Assembly (NCBI GenBank): GCA_017522125.1
Contig: JAFXAC010000071.1
Coordinates: forward strand, 1 to 35,077
Reading direction: 5' to 3'
From: Clostridia bacterium
GTDB taxonomy: Bacteria; Bacillota; Clostridia; Oscillospirales; CAG-272
Length of the DNA stretch: 35,077 nt
Made by a program: the position numbers and the translations under genes. Shown piece after piece: positions 7,321-15,094 of the stretch. The notes beneath the pieces are model-generated. The model saw nothing but the letters and a program-made list of their open reading frames with translations. It was not told the DNA's origin and made no database searches. How positions within the stretch are numbered: the stretch's first letter is position 1; the number at the start of each line of letters is the position of its first letter.

Positions 7321-7866
7321 ATGGAAAAAAGAAAACGCGGACTAAGAAGCGTCCGCACGCTTACCACCGCCGCGATGCTCACCGCGCTGAGCGTCGTTAT
7401 CGGCATCTTCTGCAAGAATTTTCTCAATTTCGGCAACGGACTTTTCCGCATCACCTTTGAGAACTTCGCCATCATTCTGTCGGGAATCCTCTACGGGCCC
7501 ATCGTAGGTGCGCTCGTGGGCGCGGCGTCCGACGTGATAAGCTATTTTCTCTCCACGCAGTCCTTTGCCATAACGCCCATCGTCACCATCGGCGCGGCAC
7601 TCATCGGCGCGGTATCGGGCGTGGTTTCGCACTATATCGTTAAAAAAGAGGGCGTTTTGCGCATTATCCTCTCTGCCCTTTCGGCGCATATCGTCGGCTC
7701 GATGATAGTAAAATCCTTCGGACTTTACGTTTACTACGGCTGGGGCGTCCTCGTGCGCATACCCCTTTATACCGTTATTGCCGCAGTTGAGATAACGCTT
7801 ATGTGCCTTATTTTCAAAAACAAGGCGTTTTCAAAGCTCCTCTACGGCAAGGGAGAACACAAATGA
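7321..7866 (+). CDS. folT: Folate-specific ECF transporter S component
   Basis: The product is 181 residues from the ATG at 7321, chosen because AAAGGAGG lies 8 nt upstream; a TTG 21 bases earlier would place the site inside the gene. It has six predicted membrane helices and the FolT-like pattern: a basic N-terminus with LTTAAMLTALSVVIG, then FRITFENFAIILSGILYGP and GALVGAASDVISYF. FolT captures folates and works with a shared EcfAA'T module not present here. The THF riboswitch ahead and folC directly after (ATGA overlap) fit folate uptake followed by polyglutamylation for retention. Confidence 0.92.
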   Translation: MEKRKRGLRSVRTLTTAAMLTALSVVIGIFCKNFLNFGNGLFRITFENFAIILSGILYGPIVGALVGAASDVISYFLSTQSFAITPIVTIGAALIGAVSGVVSHYIVKKEGVLRIILSALSAHIVGSMIVKSFGLYVYYGWGVLVRIPLYTVIAAVEITLMCLIFKNKAFSKLLYGKGEHK

Positions 7867-9125
7867 CATCGGCAGAAGCAATAAAATACATTCATTCGAT
7901 AAATTGGACGTTTACAAAGCCGGGGCTTGAGCGCATCGGCGAGCTTTGCGAAAGGCTCGGAAACCCGCAAAACGAGTTGCGCTTTATTCACGTGGCAGGC
8001 ACGAACGGCAAGGGCTCGTTCTGCTCGATGCTTGATTGCGTGCTTCGCGCCGCGGGCTACAAAACGGGACTTTTCACCTCGCCCTACATCACCGAGTTCA
8101 ACGAGCGCATTCGCTTTTGCGGCGAAAATATCGACGGCGACGAGCTTGCCGCGATAACGGAATACGTAAAGCCATTCGCCGACGCGATGACGGATAAGCC
8201 GACGGAATTTGAGCTTATCACCGCCATAGGACTTGAGTATTTCAAGCGCAAGGGCTGTGACGTGGTGGTGCTTGAGGCGGGAATGGGCGGAAGGCTCGAC
8301 TCGACCAACGTTATCCCCACCTCGCTTTTGTCCGTGATAACGGGCATCTCGCTTGAGCATACGGCGTATCTCGGCGACACGGTTGAAAAGATAGCCGCGG
8401 AAAAGGCGGGCATTATAAAAAAGAACGGCACGGTGCTTTTCGGCGGCGCGGACGGCGCGTGCGCGCGCGTTATCGCGGCGCGTGCCAAGGAAATGGGCGC
8501 AGACTTTGCCGTTATCGACAAAAGCACGCTTGACGTCGTGCGCTCCGACCTTTTCGGAAGCGTTTTCAACTACCGTGGACGAAAGGAGCTTGCCATTTCC
8601 CTTTCGGGACTTTACCAGCCCCAAAACGCCGCAAACGTTATCGCGGCGGTGGACGCGCTGAACGAAAAGGGCTTTTCGATTTCCGAAGACGCGCTTCGCC
8701 GCGGACTTCTGTCGGCACGCTGGCAGGCGAGATTTGAGGTAATATCACGCACGCCCCTTGTCATTTTCGACGGCGCGCACAACCCCGAGGGCATTGAAAA
8801 GGCGGTCGAGAGCGTGAAGTATTATTTCGGCACACAAAGGGTGCTTATACTGACGGGCGTAATGAAGGACAAAAACTACCGTTATATCGCGGAGCGTCTG
8901 TCCGAGATAGCGGCGGCGGCGCTGACTATAACCCCCGACAATCCGCGCGCGCTTGACGCAAACGAATACGCGAGGGTGCTTACGGACGTTGGCGTGGACG
9001 CCACGGCTTACGCAAGCGTTGCGGATGCCGTAAGCGCAGGCAAGGCACTTGCGACGGAGAAGGATATCCCCCTCGTTTGCCTCGGCTCGCTCTATATGTA
9101 CGGCGAAATAAAGGAAAGCATATAA
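7863..9125 (+). CDS. folC: Folylpolyglutamate synthase / dihydrofolate synthase
   Basis: The 420-residue enzyme adds glutamate to folates (and to dihydropteroate) using ATP. The start at 7863 overlaps the folT stop (ATGA) and follows AAGGGAG; the open frame extends 20 codons further upstream without a site. The P-loop is HVAGTNGKGSFCSML (residues about 47-61), followed by TGLFTSPYITEFNERI. EAGMGGRLDSTN carries the metal/omega-loop region, with ISLEHTAYLGDTVEKIAAEKAGIIK after it. The C-terminal domain starts near IFDGAHNPEG. Length is normal. It is the last gene of the THF-controlled operon. Confidence 0.97.
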   Translation: MTSAEAIKYIHSINWTFTKPGLERIGELCERLGNPQNELRFIHVAGTNGKGSFCSMLDCVLRAAGYKTGLFTSPYITEFNERIRFCGENIDGDELAAITEYVKPFADAMTDKPTEFELITAIGLEYFKRKGCDVVVLEAGMGGRLDSTNVIPTSLLSVITGISLEHTAYLGDTVEKIAAEKAGIIKKNGTVLFGGADGACARVIAARAKEMGADFAVIDKSTLDVVRSDLFGSVFNYRGRKELAISLSGLYQPQNAANVIAAVDALNEKGFSISEDALRRGLLSARWQARFEVISRTPLVIFDGAHNPEGIEKAVESVKYYFGTQRVLILTGVMKDKNYRYIAERLSEIAAAALTITPDNPRALDANEYARVLTDVGVDATAYASVADAVSAGKALATEKDIPLVCLGSLYMYGEIKESI

Positions 9126-9161
9126 AAAAGCGTTGTGTCCGTAAGGACACAACGCTTTTTT
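9124..9161. terminator. Bidirectional terminator between folC and the acyltransferase gene
   Basis: A 17-bp stem (9124-9140 with 9145-9161), loop GTAA, with A-rich and T-rich flanks gives T-tracts on both strands. It includes bases of the acyltransferase stop codon. Confidence 0.9.
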
Positions 9162-10461
9162 ACACGCTTGCGACGGGATTTTGCCGCACGGCGGAGCGAC
9201 TTTCGGCGCGTTTTAGCTTATACAGCTCCTCGGCGGCAAGGCGCGCGCGGGTCACGTTGCCATTCTGCTCGCTTGGGAAGCAATAATACAGCCTTTCCTT
9301 GTTGCCGATGCAGATAACGTCGCCCATTTCGTACCAATAAAGGTCGGCGTTAAGGCCGTGGGACGAAAGCGGAGATTGCGAGTAATCAAGCTTTCCGTCA
9401 CAGCCCGTAAGGTGAAAGCCGTCGCCGTCGTGGACGAGCCTGCCCTTTCCTATCATATAAACGCTGCGGAAATTTGTAAGAACGCCTATCTCCACGTCGG
9501 TGTCAAGGCGGTAGGTGCCGTCCTCAAGAGAGCGACGCACGCACTCGCGCTGCCAATGATACCACGCGGGGACGTGCGCAAAGCGCGTTTCGCCCTCGGT
9601 GGCGGTGAGTCTGCCGAGCTTACTAAGCTCATACTCCTTGCCGCATTTTTTGCATTTAAGGTGCGTTCCCTTGCCCTCCATACAAAAATCCGTTTCGCAC
9701 TCGGGGCAACGGTACAGTATTCGGTGCAAGCCGTCGGCGCGGAATTTTTCGCTCACCTCCGTGCCGCTTTCATACTGATTTTTGAAGTTATCAAAGGCGA
9801 ACGCCTGCTCAATGCCCGCGTCAAGCTCCGCTACGGGCAGGCTTGCCACCTCCTCTGCGGAAAACAGGCACTTCACCTTTGCCGTGACCTTAACGCGCCG
9901 CGTTTGCAGATAATTATAAAGCGGATCGTACAAAAACGCGCCGTCGGTCATTACCGTAACGACGGGAACGCCAAGCTTCTTGACGAGAAGCCCAAGCCTT
10001 TGCGGAAGCGCGGTCGAGCAGCCGTCAAAGCTATATCCCGCCTCGGGGTACATCAGCACGCTCGTATTTTTTTCGTGCAGGGCGCAATGTATATCGCTTA
10101 TCAGCGAAAAATCGCCAACGAATTTTTGCGTCGGAATACAGCCGAGCGCACGCATAAGCCACCCCTTGCCCACGAACGCGTCGACGGTAGTAACTATGCA
10201 ATACGGCATCGGATAAAAGATGGCAGACGCTATTTTAAGGTCGATAAAGCTCGAATGGTTCATAAGTATGAGGTACGGGCCCTTGCCCGCCTTTTCCATA
10301 TCTATCTTTTCGTATTTGAAGCGCGTCTTTCTCAGCTCAAACGCGGAAAGCACGCGCATTGCCGTGCGGAAAAGCATATCGGGGCGGTGCGGCTTTTTGC
10401 GCTTATAGGGCTTTTGCGCCATCGCCTTTTCGTAAGAGAGTGATTTATGCTTTATTTTCAT
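9160..10461 (-). CDS. PlsC-like acyltransferase with C-terminal zinc ribbon
   Basis: The N-terminal 220 residues are a glycerolipid acyltransferase domain: LMNHSSFID supplies the HX4D catalytic motif (about residues 68-74), and PEAGYSFDG corresponds to the phosphate-binding EGTRS block. After it comes a zinc ribbon with CPECETDFC and CKKCGKEYE (about 263-290), and then about 140 residues rich in W and Y (HVPAWYHWQRE, DLYWYEMGDVICIG). Likely role is acylation of lysophosphatidate or a related lipid at the membrane. The zinc-ribbon extension is unlike standard PlsC (about 200-250 residues) and might bind a regulator or substrate. It has its own promoter at 10491-10519. Confidence 0.85.
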   Translation of the reverse strand: MKIKHKSLSYEKAMAQKPYKRKKPHRPDMLFRTAMRVLSAFELRKTRFKYEKIDMEKAGKGPYLILMNHSSFIDLKIASAIFYPMPYCIVTTVDAFVGKGWLMRALGCIPTQKFVGDFSLISDIHCALHEKNTSVLMYPEAGYSFDGCSTALPQRLGLLVKKLGVPVVTVMTDGAFLYDPLYNYLQTRRVKVTAKVKCLFSAEEVASLPVAELDAGIEQAFAFDNFKNQYESGTEVSEKFRADGLHRILYRCPECETDFCMEGKGTHLKCKKCGKEYELSKLGRLTATEGETRFAHVPAWYHWQRECVRRSLEDGTYRLDTDVEIGVLTNFRSVYMIGKGRLVHDGDGFHLTGCDGKLDYSQSPLSSHGLNADLYWYEMGDVICIGNKERLYYCFPSEQNGNVTRARLAAEELYKLKRAESRSAVRQNPVASV

Positions 10462-10490
10462 ATTTAACTCCTTGCGTGTTTTTCATACTA

Positions 10491-10519
10491 ATTATACAGC
10501 ATTTGAGCAAAAATTTCAA
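10491..10519 (-). promoter_or_regulatory. Promoter of the acyltransferase gene
   Basis: TTGAAA (10519-10514), a 17-nt spacer and TATAAT (10496-10491) on the minus strand lie just downstream of the hairpin array. Confidence 0.82.
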
Positions 10520-10535
10520 TATAAAAAATCTGGCG

Positions 10536-10728
10536 GCGTAGCGTCCTTGCGGACGCTACGCAATGAATTGCCCTTACGGGCATGAATTGGCTAACGCCAT
10601 GAATTGCACCTGCGGTGCATGAATTGCCTTCGGCATTATAAAAACGGGCAATTCAATTCATGAAATCGTAAGATTTCAAATCATGAAGCCGTAAGGCTTC
10701 AATTCATGACGCTTGCCGTCAATTCATC
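10536..10728. repeat. Array of eight variable hairpins with constant ATGAATT / AATTCAT linkers
   Basis: Short perfect hairpins of different sequence are joined by a constant linker. In order: GCGTAGCGTCC-ttgc stem, GCCC-ttac-GGGC, GGC-taac-GCC, GCACC-tgc-GGTGC, GCC-ttc-GGC, each followed by ATGAATT up to the fourth. After a 25-bp centre come GAAATC-gtaa-GATTTC, GAAGCC-gtaa-GGCTTC and GACG-cttgc-CGTC, separated by AATTCAT or AAATCAT, the reverse complement of the first linker. The whole array is thus a large-scale inverted repeat. It fills most of the 417-bp gap between 10461 and 10879; no gene is visible there. Confidence 0.85.
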
Positions 10729-10771
10729 GATATGCATTTGCGTACACAGACACAGTGCTTGCAAAGAAAAG

Positions 10772-10808
10772 AGGACGAGGAATTTAAAATTCTTCGTCCT
10801 TTTTCTAT
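10772..10808. terminator. Terminator of the zinc-ribbon DUF4870-like gene
   Basis: A 13-bp stem with one G-T pair (10772-10784 with 10788-10800) has T-runs on the plus strand and CTTTTCTTT on the minus strand. It follows the gene ending at 10879. The bases 10809-10878 hold nothing recognisable. Confidence 0.65.
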
Positions 10809-10878
10809 CGGTAGGTAACGTATTCTTAAAGCTGTCCTTTAGAACACAACTCTCAAACGGCAGATTTTTTATAGCGGT

Positions 10879-11439
10879 TTATTTAAGGATCTTAATTCCG
10901 CCGATGATGGGAAGCTCCTTAGCGTAGCCCTTAACCGCATTGTAAATGCCCAAAATCATTCCTGCAAGGAAAACGAGAGAAAGGATGCTGAAAACGGTGG
11001 GGAAGAAGGTTCCTACTACGGGGATAAGACCGAGAAGCCAACCAAGCAGACCCGTTACTACACCGTACGCAAGGTTTGCAAGCAAAAGAACGAGTCCCTG
11101 ATTTGCGTGGAACTTAGCAAACTTGGAGCCCTTAGCCGCAAGAATGGGAATGAGAACGAGAATGCCTATGTAGGAAAGAACAGCCATAACCTTGTTCTTT
11201 TCCTTGTCCTCAGCCTCGTATTCGTCCGAGGTGTCGGGAGTGTCAAGAAGCATCTTGAAGGCATCTCCTACGTTTTCGGTATTAAGTATCTCCTTAAGCT
11301 TCGATGCGCTCTCGCTCTGCTTTGCCTCCTGCTTGGGAGCAGCAGTCTCCTGCGCTACTTCCTCGATGGGAGCGCCGCAAGCGGTACAAAACTTTACGTT
11401 ATCCTCAACAGCAGCACCGCATTTTGTGCAAAAAGCCAT
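10879..11439 (-). CDS. Zinc-ribbon membrane protein, DUF4870-like
   Basis: The 186-residue product starts with a zinc ribbon (FCTKCGAAV then FCTACGAPI), followed by a Glu/Lys/Ala-rich linker (about 25-85) and three or four membrane helices. SKFAKFHANQGLVLLL resembles the DUF4870 signature, where a conserved His-Ala-x-Gln stretch begins a helix. A glycine-rich turn GWLLGLIPVVG lies between helices. Function is unknown. Its own promoter lies at 11495-11523, inside the gap after aroF, so it can be made independently of the aro operon, although no terminator after aroF was seen. Confidence 0.82.
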   Translation of the reverse strand: MAFCTKCGAAVEDNVKFCTACGAPIEEVAQETAAPKQEAKQSESASKLKEILNTENVGDAFKMLLDTPDTSDEYEAEDKEKNKVMAVLSYIGILVLIPILAAKGSKFAKFHANQGLVLLLANLAYGVVTGLLGWLLGLIPVVGTFFPTVFSILSLVFLAGMILGIYNAVKGYAKELPIIGGIKILK

Positions 11440-11494
11440 AATGTATCTCCTTAAATGTAAAATATTAGCATTAATATAAGCAATGCTTTTTTAT

Positions 11495-11523
11495 ATTATA
11501 AAACACTTTTGCAAATTAGTCAA
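11495..11523 (-). promoter_or_regulatory. Promoter of the zinc-ribbon DUF4870-like gene
   Basis: TTGACT (11523-11518), 17 nt, TATAAT (11500-11495) on the minus strand; the ribosome binding site AAGGAG precedes the ATG. Confidence 0.8.
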
Positions 11524-11539
11524 TACCTTTTTGCAATTT

Positions 11540-12565
11540 TTACAGCTGCTCGGCTATATCGTAGATGAGTCTTTCGGTCTTTTCCCAGCCAAGGCAGGGG
11601 TCGGTTATCGACTTTCCGTATACCTCACCGTCACCGATCTTCTGACAGCCGTCCTCGATGTAGCTCTCTATCATAAGTCCCTTAACGAGAGATCTGATAT
11701 CCTCGGAATGGCGGCGGCTGTGAAGGATCTCCTTGGCTATTCTTATCTGCTCAAGGTACTTCTTTCCCGAATTTGCGTGGTTGGTGTCAACTATTGCGGC
11801 AGGGTTTGCAAGTCCCGACTTTGCATATACCTCGGCAAGACCGATAAGGTCCTCGTAATGGTAGTTGGGAATGGACTGACCGTGCTTGTTTACGTAGCCG
11901 CGCATAATTGCGTGTGCCAGAGGGTTACCCTCGGTATTGACCTCCCAGCCGCGGAAGATGAAGGTGTGCTTGTGCTGTGCGGCGGTGATGGCGTTCATCA
12001 TTACGGAAACGTCGCCGCCCGTGGGGTTCTTCATACCTACGGGAATGTCAAGTCCGCTGGCGGTAAGGCGGTGGTCCTGATTTTCCACCGAGCGCGCACC
12101 TATCGCAACGTAGGAAAGAAGGTCGGAAAGGTAGCGGTAGTTTGCGGGATAAAGCATCTCGTCGGCACAGCCGAAGCCCGTTTCGGCAAGAGCGCGCATA
12201 TGGAGCTTACGGATAGCTACCACGCCCGCGAACATATCGGGCTTTTCGTGCGGGTCGGGCTGATGGAGCATTCCCTTGTAGCCGTCGCCCGTGGTACGGG
12301 GCTTGTTGGTGTAGATACGGGGGATAATGAGTATCTTATCCGCAACCTTCTCCTGCACCTCGCGCAGACGCATAATGTAATCTATAACGGCGTCCTCGCG
12401 GTCGGCGGAGCAGGGACCGATGATGAGAATGAAGCGGTCGGACTTGCCCGTAAAGACCTTTTTTATCTCTATATCCGTTTTTTCCTTGCTCGCCGCCATG
12501 GGCGCGGTCAAGGGGTACATTTCTTTAACCTCCATAGGTATGGGAAGCTTTCTTACAAATTCCAT
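11540..12565 (-). CDS. aroF: 3-deoxy-7-phosphoheptulonate synthase, E. coli AroF/G/H type
   Basis: This enzyme condenses PEP and erythrose-4-phosphate, the entry step of the shikimate pathway. The 341-residue length and motifs fit class I-alpha: LIIGPCSADRED, IYTNKPRTTGDGYKG for PEP and E4P binding, IGARSVENQDHR, VGMKNPTGGDV and the metal-site region VDTNHANSGKKYLEQ. It has the short N-terminal extension (KEMYPLTAP) of the feedback-regulated E. coli type rather than an ACT or chorismate mutase domain. It is the last gene of the aro operon, 17 bp after tyrA with its own AAAGGAG. Which amino acid inhibits it cannot be read. Confidence 0.95.
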   Translation of the reverse strand: MEFVRKLPIPMEVKEMYPLTAPMAASKEKTDIEIKKVFTGKSDRFILIIGPCSADREDAVIDYIMRLREVQEKVADKILIIPRIYTNKPRTTGDGYKGMLHQPDPHEKPDMFAGVVAIRKLHMRALAETGFGCADEMLYPANYRYLSDLLSYVAIGARSVENQDHRLTASGLDIPVGMKNPTGGDVSVMMNAITAAQHKHTFIFRGWEVNTEGNPLAHAIMRGYVNKHGQSIPNYHYEDLIGLAEVYAKSGLANPAAIVDTNHANSGKKYLEQIRIAKEILHSRRHSEDIRSLVKGLMIESYIEDGCQKIGDGEVYGKSITDPCLGWEKTERLIYDIAEQL

Positions 12566-12582
12566 TTTTATCTCTCCTTTTC

Positions 12583-13449
12583 TTATTTTTTATCGAATCT
12601 CGTTCTTCTTTCAGCCGAAAGGCGCATCGTCGCGCGCATCGAGTCGCTGTCGCCTGCCTCAAGGTCGCGGCGGAAGCGCTCAAACTCGCGGCTGAATGCG
12701 TCCATTTGTGCAAGCAATGCGTCCTTGTTAAGCAGGAAAAGCTCGCTCCACATAAGGTCGTTTATTTTTGATATCCTCGTCAGGTCACGGAACGAGTCGC
12801 CCGTGTATTTTTCCATTCCCTCGCAATCGGTGCAGGTCATCAGCGTTACCGCGATAACGTGCGTGAGCTGTGAAAGGAATGCTATCATCTCGTCGTGCGC
12901 CTCGGGTGAAAGCTCGGATATCCTTGCAAAGCCGAGTATCTCGCCAAGCTCGCGGCACGTTGCGATAGCGCGTGCGCTGTTCGCCTCGGTCGGAGTGACG
13001 ATATAGTTTGCGCCCTTGAATACCGCGGCGTCGCTGTATTCCACGCCGCTTCGCTCTCTACCCGCCATCGGGTGCGCGGCGATAAATTCCACGTCGGGGT
13101 GCAAAATGCTCTGCACCTTCTTTACAACGCCGCCCTTAACGCCCGTAACGTCCGTTATTATCGTTCCCGCGCGGAAAAGCGACTGATTGTCCTCTATCCA
13201 CTTGATAAATATTTCGGGATAGAGCGCGAACACGATAATATCCGCCTCGGCAACGAGGCTCGGCTCTACGCGCGTAGTGCCGTAGGATATCATCTTGCGC
13301 TCAAGCGCGTAGCGAATGCTATCCTCGCTGCGCGTGATACAGCTTACCGTGTACCCTGCGCGCGTGAGCGCCTGCGCGTAGCTTCCGCCGATAACGCCAA
13401 GACCGACTATTAAAAATTTCGTATTTTTCGTAATTATTGAACCGTTCAT
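12583..13449 (-). CDS. tyrA: Prephenate dehydrogenase
   Basis: Oxidative decarboxylation of prephenate to 4-hydroxyphenylpyruvate, the tyrosine branch. The 288-residue protein has the NAD-binding GLGVIGGSYAQALTRAG (about residues 14-30), DVTGVKGGVV, and the prephenate site HPMAGRERSGVEYSD with its catalytic His. The dimerisation domain contains SQLTHVIAVTLM. No chorismate mutase or ACT domain is present, so mutase activity comes from PheA. The start overlaps the aroA stop (ATGA). Confidence 0.94.
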   Translation of the reverse strand: MNGSIITKNTKFLIVGLGVIGGSYAQALTRAGYTVSCITRSEDSIRYALERKMISYGTTRVEPSLVAEADIIVFALYPEIFIKWIEDNQSLFRAGTIITDVTGVKGGVVKKVQSILHPDVEFIAAHPMAGRERSGVEYSDAAVFKGANYIVTPTEANSARAIATCRELGEILGFARISELSPEAHDEMIAFLSQLTHVIAVTLMTCTDCEGMEKYTGDSFRDLTRISKINDLMWSELFLLNKDALLAQMDAFSREFERFRRDLEAGDSDSMRATMRLSAERRTRFDKK

Positions 13450-14657
13450 TCTGTAACCTCGATTTTTATACCGAGAGAGGCAAGGTCGTCAAAAAACGCA
13501 GGATAGCTCTTTTTTATCGCCTCTGCGCCCTCTATCTCACCGCCGACGAGCGTAAGAAGCACCGCAAGCGACATAACTATGCGGTGGTCGCCGTAGCCGC
13601 AAAGCACCTCGGTCGGCGCGTGAAAATCGGCGGGGAATACTACGATGCTGTCCTCGTATACCGTTACGGAAGCACCGAATTTAGCAAGCTCGCGCGCCAT
13701 AGCCTCGCCACGGTCGCTCTCCTTTATCTTGAGCCTTGACGTGCCCGTAAATATGCCGCCGTGCTTTGCCGCCGCAAGCGCCATAAGTATGGGCCCGAGG
13801 TCGGGGCAGTTTCCGATGTGCAAAGTGGGTATACCGTTTGCCACCGCGTCAAAATACTTTGCGTATATCCTATCGCCCTGAAGGCTGTCGGGATTAAGTC
13901 CGCCTATCTCCACCTCGCCGCCGAGAACGCGGAGCGCGGCAAAGAACGAAGCACCCGAATAGTCACCCTCAACACGCACGTCGGTGGCGCGATAGCGCTG
14001 TGAGCCGCGAATGGAAATAGTGTGGTCGTCGCTCCACTCCACCTCAATTCCGAAAAGGCGAAGCGCCATAACGGTAAGGTCGAGATACGAGCGACTGACA
14101 ACGGGGGGCGTTATGCTTATTTTGCTGTCACCCTCAAGCATTGGCAGGGCAAAAAGCAGACCGCTGATAAACTGACTGCTGACGTCACCCGCTATCTTAT
14201 ACTCGCCCGAGCGCAACGGACCGCGCAGAACGATGCTCGTTCCGTCAAGCATATAGGTATAGCCGAACTCGCGGCTCAGCTCCTCGTAGATGCTCATCGG
14301 GCGGCGCATAAGGGACGGCGCGCCCGTCATCATAACGTTCTTTCCGCACACAAGGCAGATGGGGAGCATAAACCTCAGCGTGCTTCCGCTTTCGCGGCAC
14401 GCAAGTGCCGCCGTAGGCGTGGCGGCGCGCATATCTATGCCCCAAACGGTGACGGTGTCACCCTGTCGCTCCCACTTTACGCCGAGCGCCTCAAGGCAGT
14501 CGAGCGTCGCAAGCACGTCGTCGCAATCGGACATACCCGATATAACGCTTTTTCCCTCGCTCATCGCCGCGCAAAGCAGAAGGCGGTGAGCCATACTCTT
14601 CGACGGGGGAGCAAGCACGCTTCCCTTCGCCTTATCGGGAAATATCCTTACCTTCAT
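13446..14657 (-). CDS. aroA: 3-phosphoshikimate 1-carboxyvinyltransferase (EPSP synthase)
   Basis: Transfers the enolpyruvyl group of PEP to shikimate-3-phosphate. The 403-residue protein shows APPSKSMAHRLLLCAA near the N-terminus (substrate Lys and Ser), ESGSTLRFMLPI for the phosphate site, GDYSGASFFAAL in the middle, and GDHRIVMSLAVL near the C-terminus. It is slightly shorter than the usual 420-430 residues but all signature blocks are present. The ATG overlaps the stop of the preceding aroE/K/Q frame, and its own stop overlaps tyrA. Confidence 0.96.
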   Translation of the reverse strand: MKVRIFPDKAKGSVLAPPSKSMAHRLLLCAAMSEGKSVISGMSDCDDVLATLDCLEALGVKWERQGDTVTVWGIDMRAATPTAALACRESGSTLRFMLPICLVCGKNVMMTGAPSLMRRPMSIYEELSREFGYTYMLDGTSIVLRGPLRSGEYKIAGDVSSQFISGLLFALPMLEGDSKISITPPVVSRSYLDLTVMALRLFGIEVEWSDDHTISIRGSQRYRATDVRVEGDYSGASFFAALRVLGGEVEIGGLNPDSLQGDRIYAKYFDAVANGIPTLHIGNCPDLGPILMALAAAKHGGIFTGTSRLKIKESDRGEAMARELAKFGASVTVYEDSIVVFPADFHAPTEVLCGYGDHRIVMSLAVLLTLVGGEIEGAEAIKKSYPAFFDDLASLGIKIEVTE

Positions 14658-15094
14658 TTATTCTCACACTTTTCAATAAGCGCGTCAATAGCCTGCAGAT
14701 ATCCGTCCGTGCCCTTGCCGTTGATGAGCATAAAGCAAGCGTCGCGGATATAGCTTACCCTGCGGAAATACTCTCTTTCGTGGACCTTGGAGATGTGTAC
14801 CTCAACTGCGGGGATAAGCACGGAATTGAGCGCGTCGCGCAGAGCGATGCTCGTATGAGTATACGCGCCCGCGTTGATAACGATACCGTCGACCTTCGCA
14901 AAATACGCCTCTTGAATCTTATCAACGAGAGCACCCTCGTGGTTGGATTGGAAATTCTCGACCTCTATTCCCTTCTCTGCGGCGTAGGCGTTTATCTTCG
15001 CGCAGAGGTCGTCGTAGGTCTCGCGTCCGTAGATATCGGGCTCGCGAATGCCGAGCATATTAAGGTTAGGGCCGTTAAGTACAAGAATCTTCAT
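14654..15094 (-). CDS. aroQ: Type II 3-dehydroquinate dehydratase from internal start
   Basis: The 146-residue AroQ domain can also be made alone: AAAAGGAG lies 8-9 nt before the ATG at 15092-15094, a stronger site than most in the operon. Its sequence has a complete N-terminus (MKILVLNGPNLNMLGIREP), catalytic Tyr in DIYGRE, FQSNHEGALVDKI, NAGAYTHTSIALRDAL and VHEREYFRRVSYI, and its length is that of free-standing AroQ dodecamer subunits. It dehydrates 3-dehydroquinate to 3-dehydroshikimate. Whether cells contain the free form, the fusion, or both cannot be told from sequence. Confidence 0.8.
   Translation of the reverse strand: MKILVLNGPNLNMLGIREPDIYGRETYDDLCAKINAYAAEKGIEVENFQSNHEGALVDKIQEAYFAKVDGIVINAGAYTHTSIALRDALNSVLIPAVEVHISKVHEREYFRRVSYIRDACFMLINGKGTDGYLQAIDALIEKCENK

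Noticed and set aside
9358..10443. Plus-strand 361-codon frame opposite the acyltransferase
   Set aside because: Shadow composition; the minus strand has the HX4D motif, zinc ribbon, promoter and terminator.
10536..10728. CRISPR array
   Set aside because: The constant part is only 7-9 nt, the variable parts are self-complementary, and no cas gene is present.
11483..13006. Plus-strand 507-codon frame opposite aroF and tyrA
   Set aside because: Both minus-strand genes have full catalytic motifs and ribosome binding sites; the plus frame has neither.
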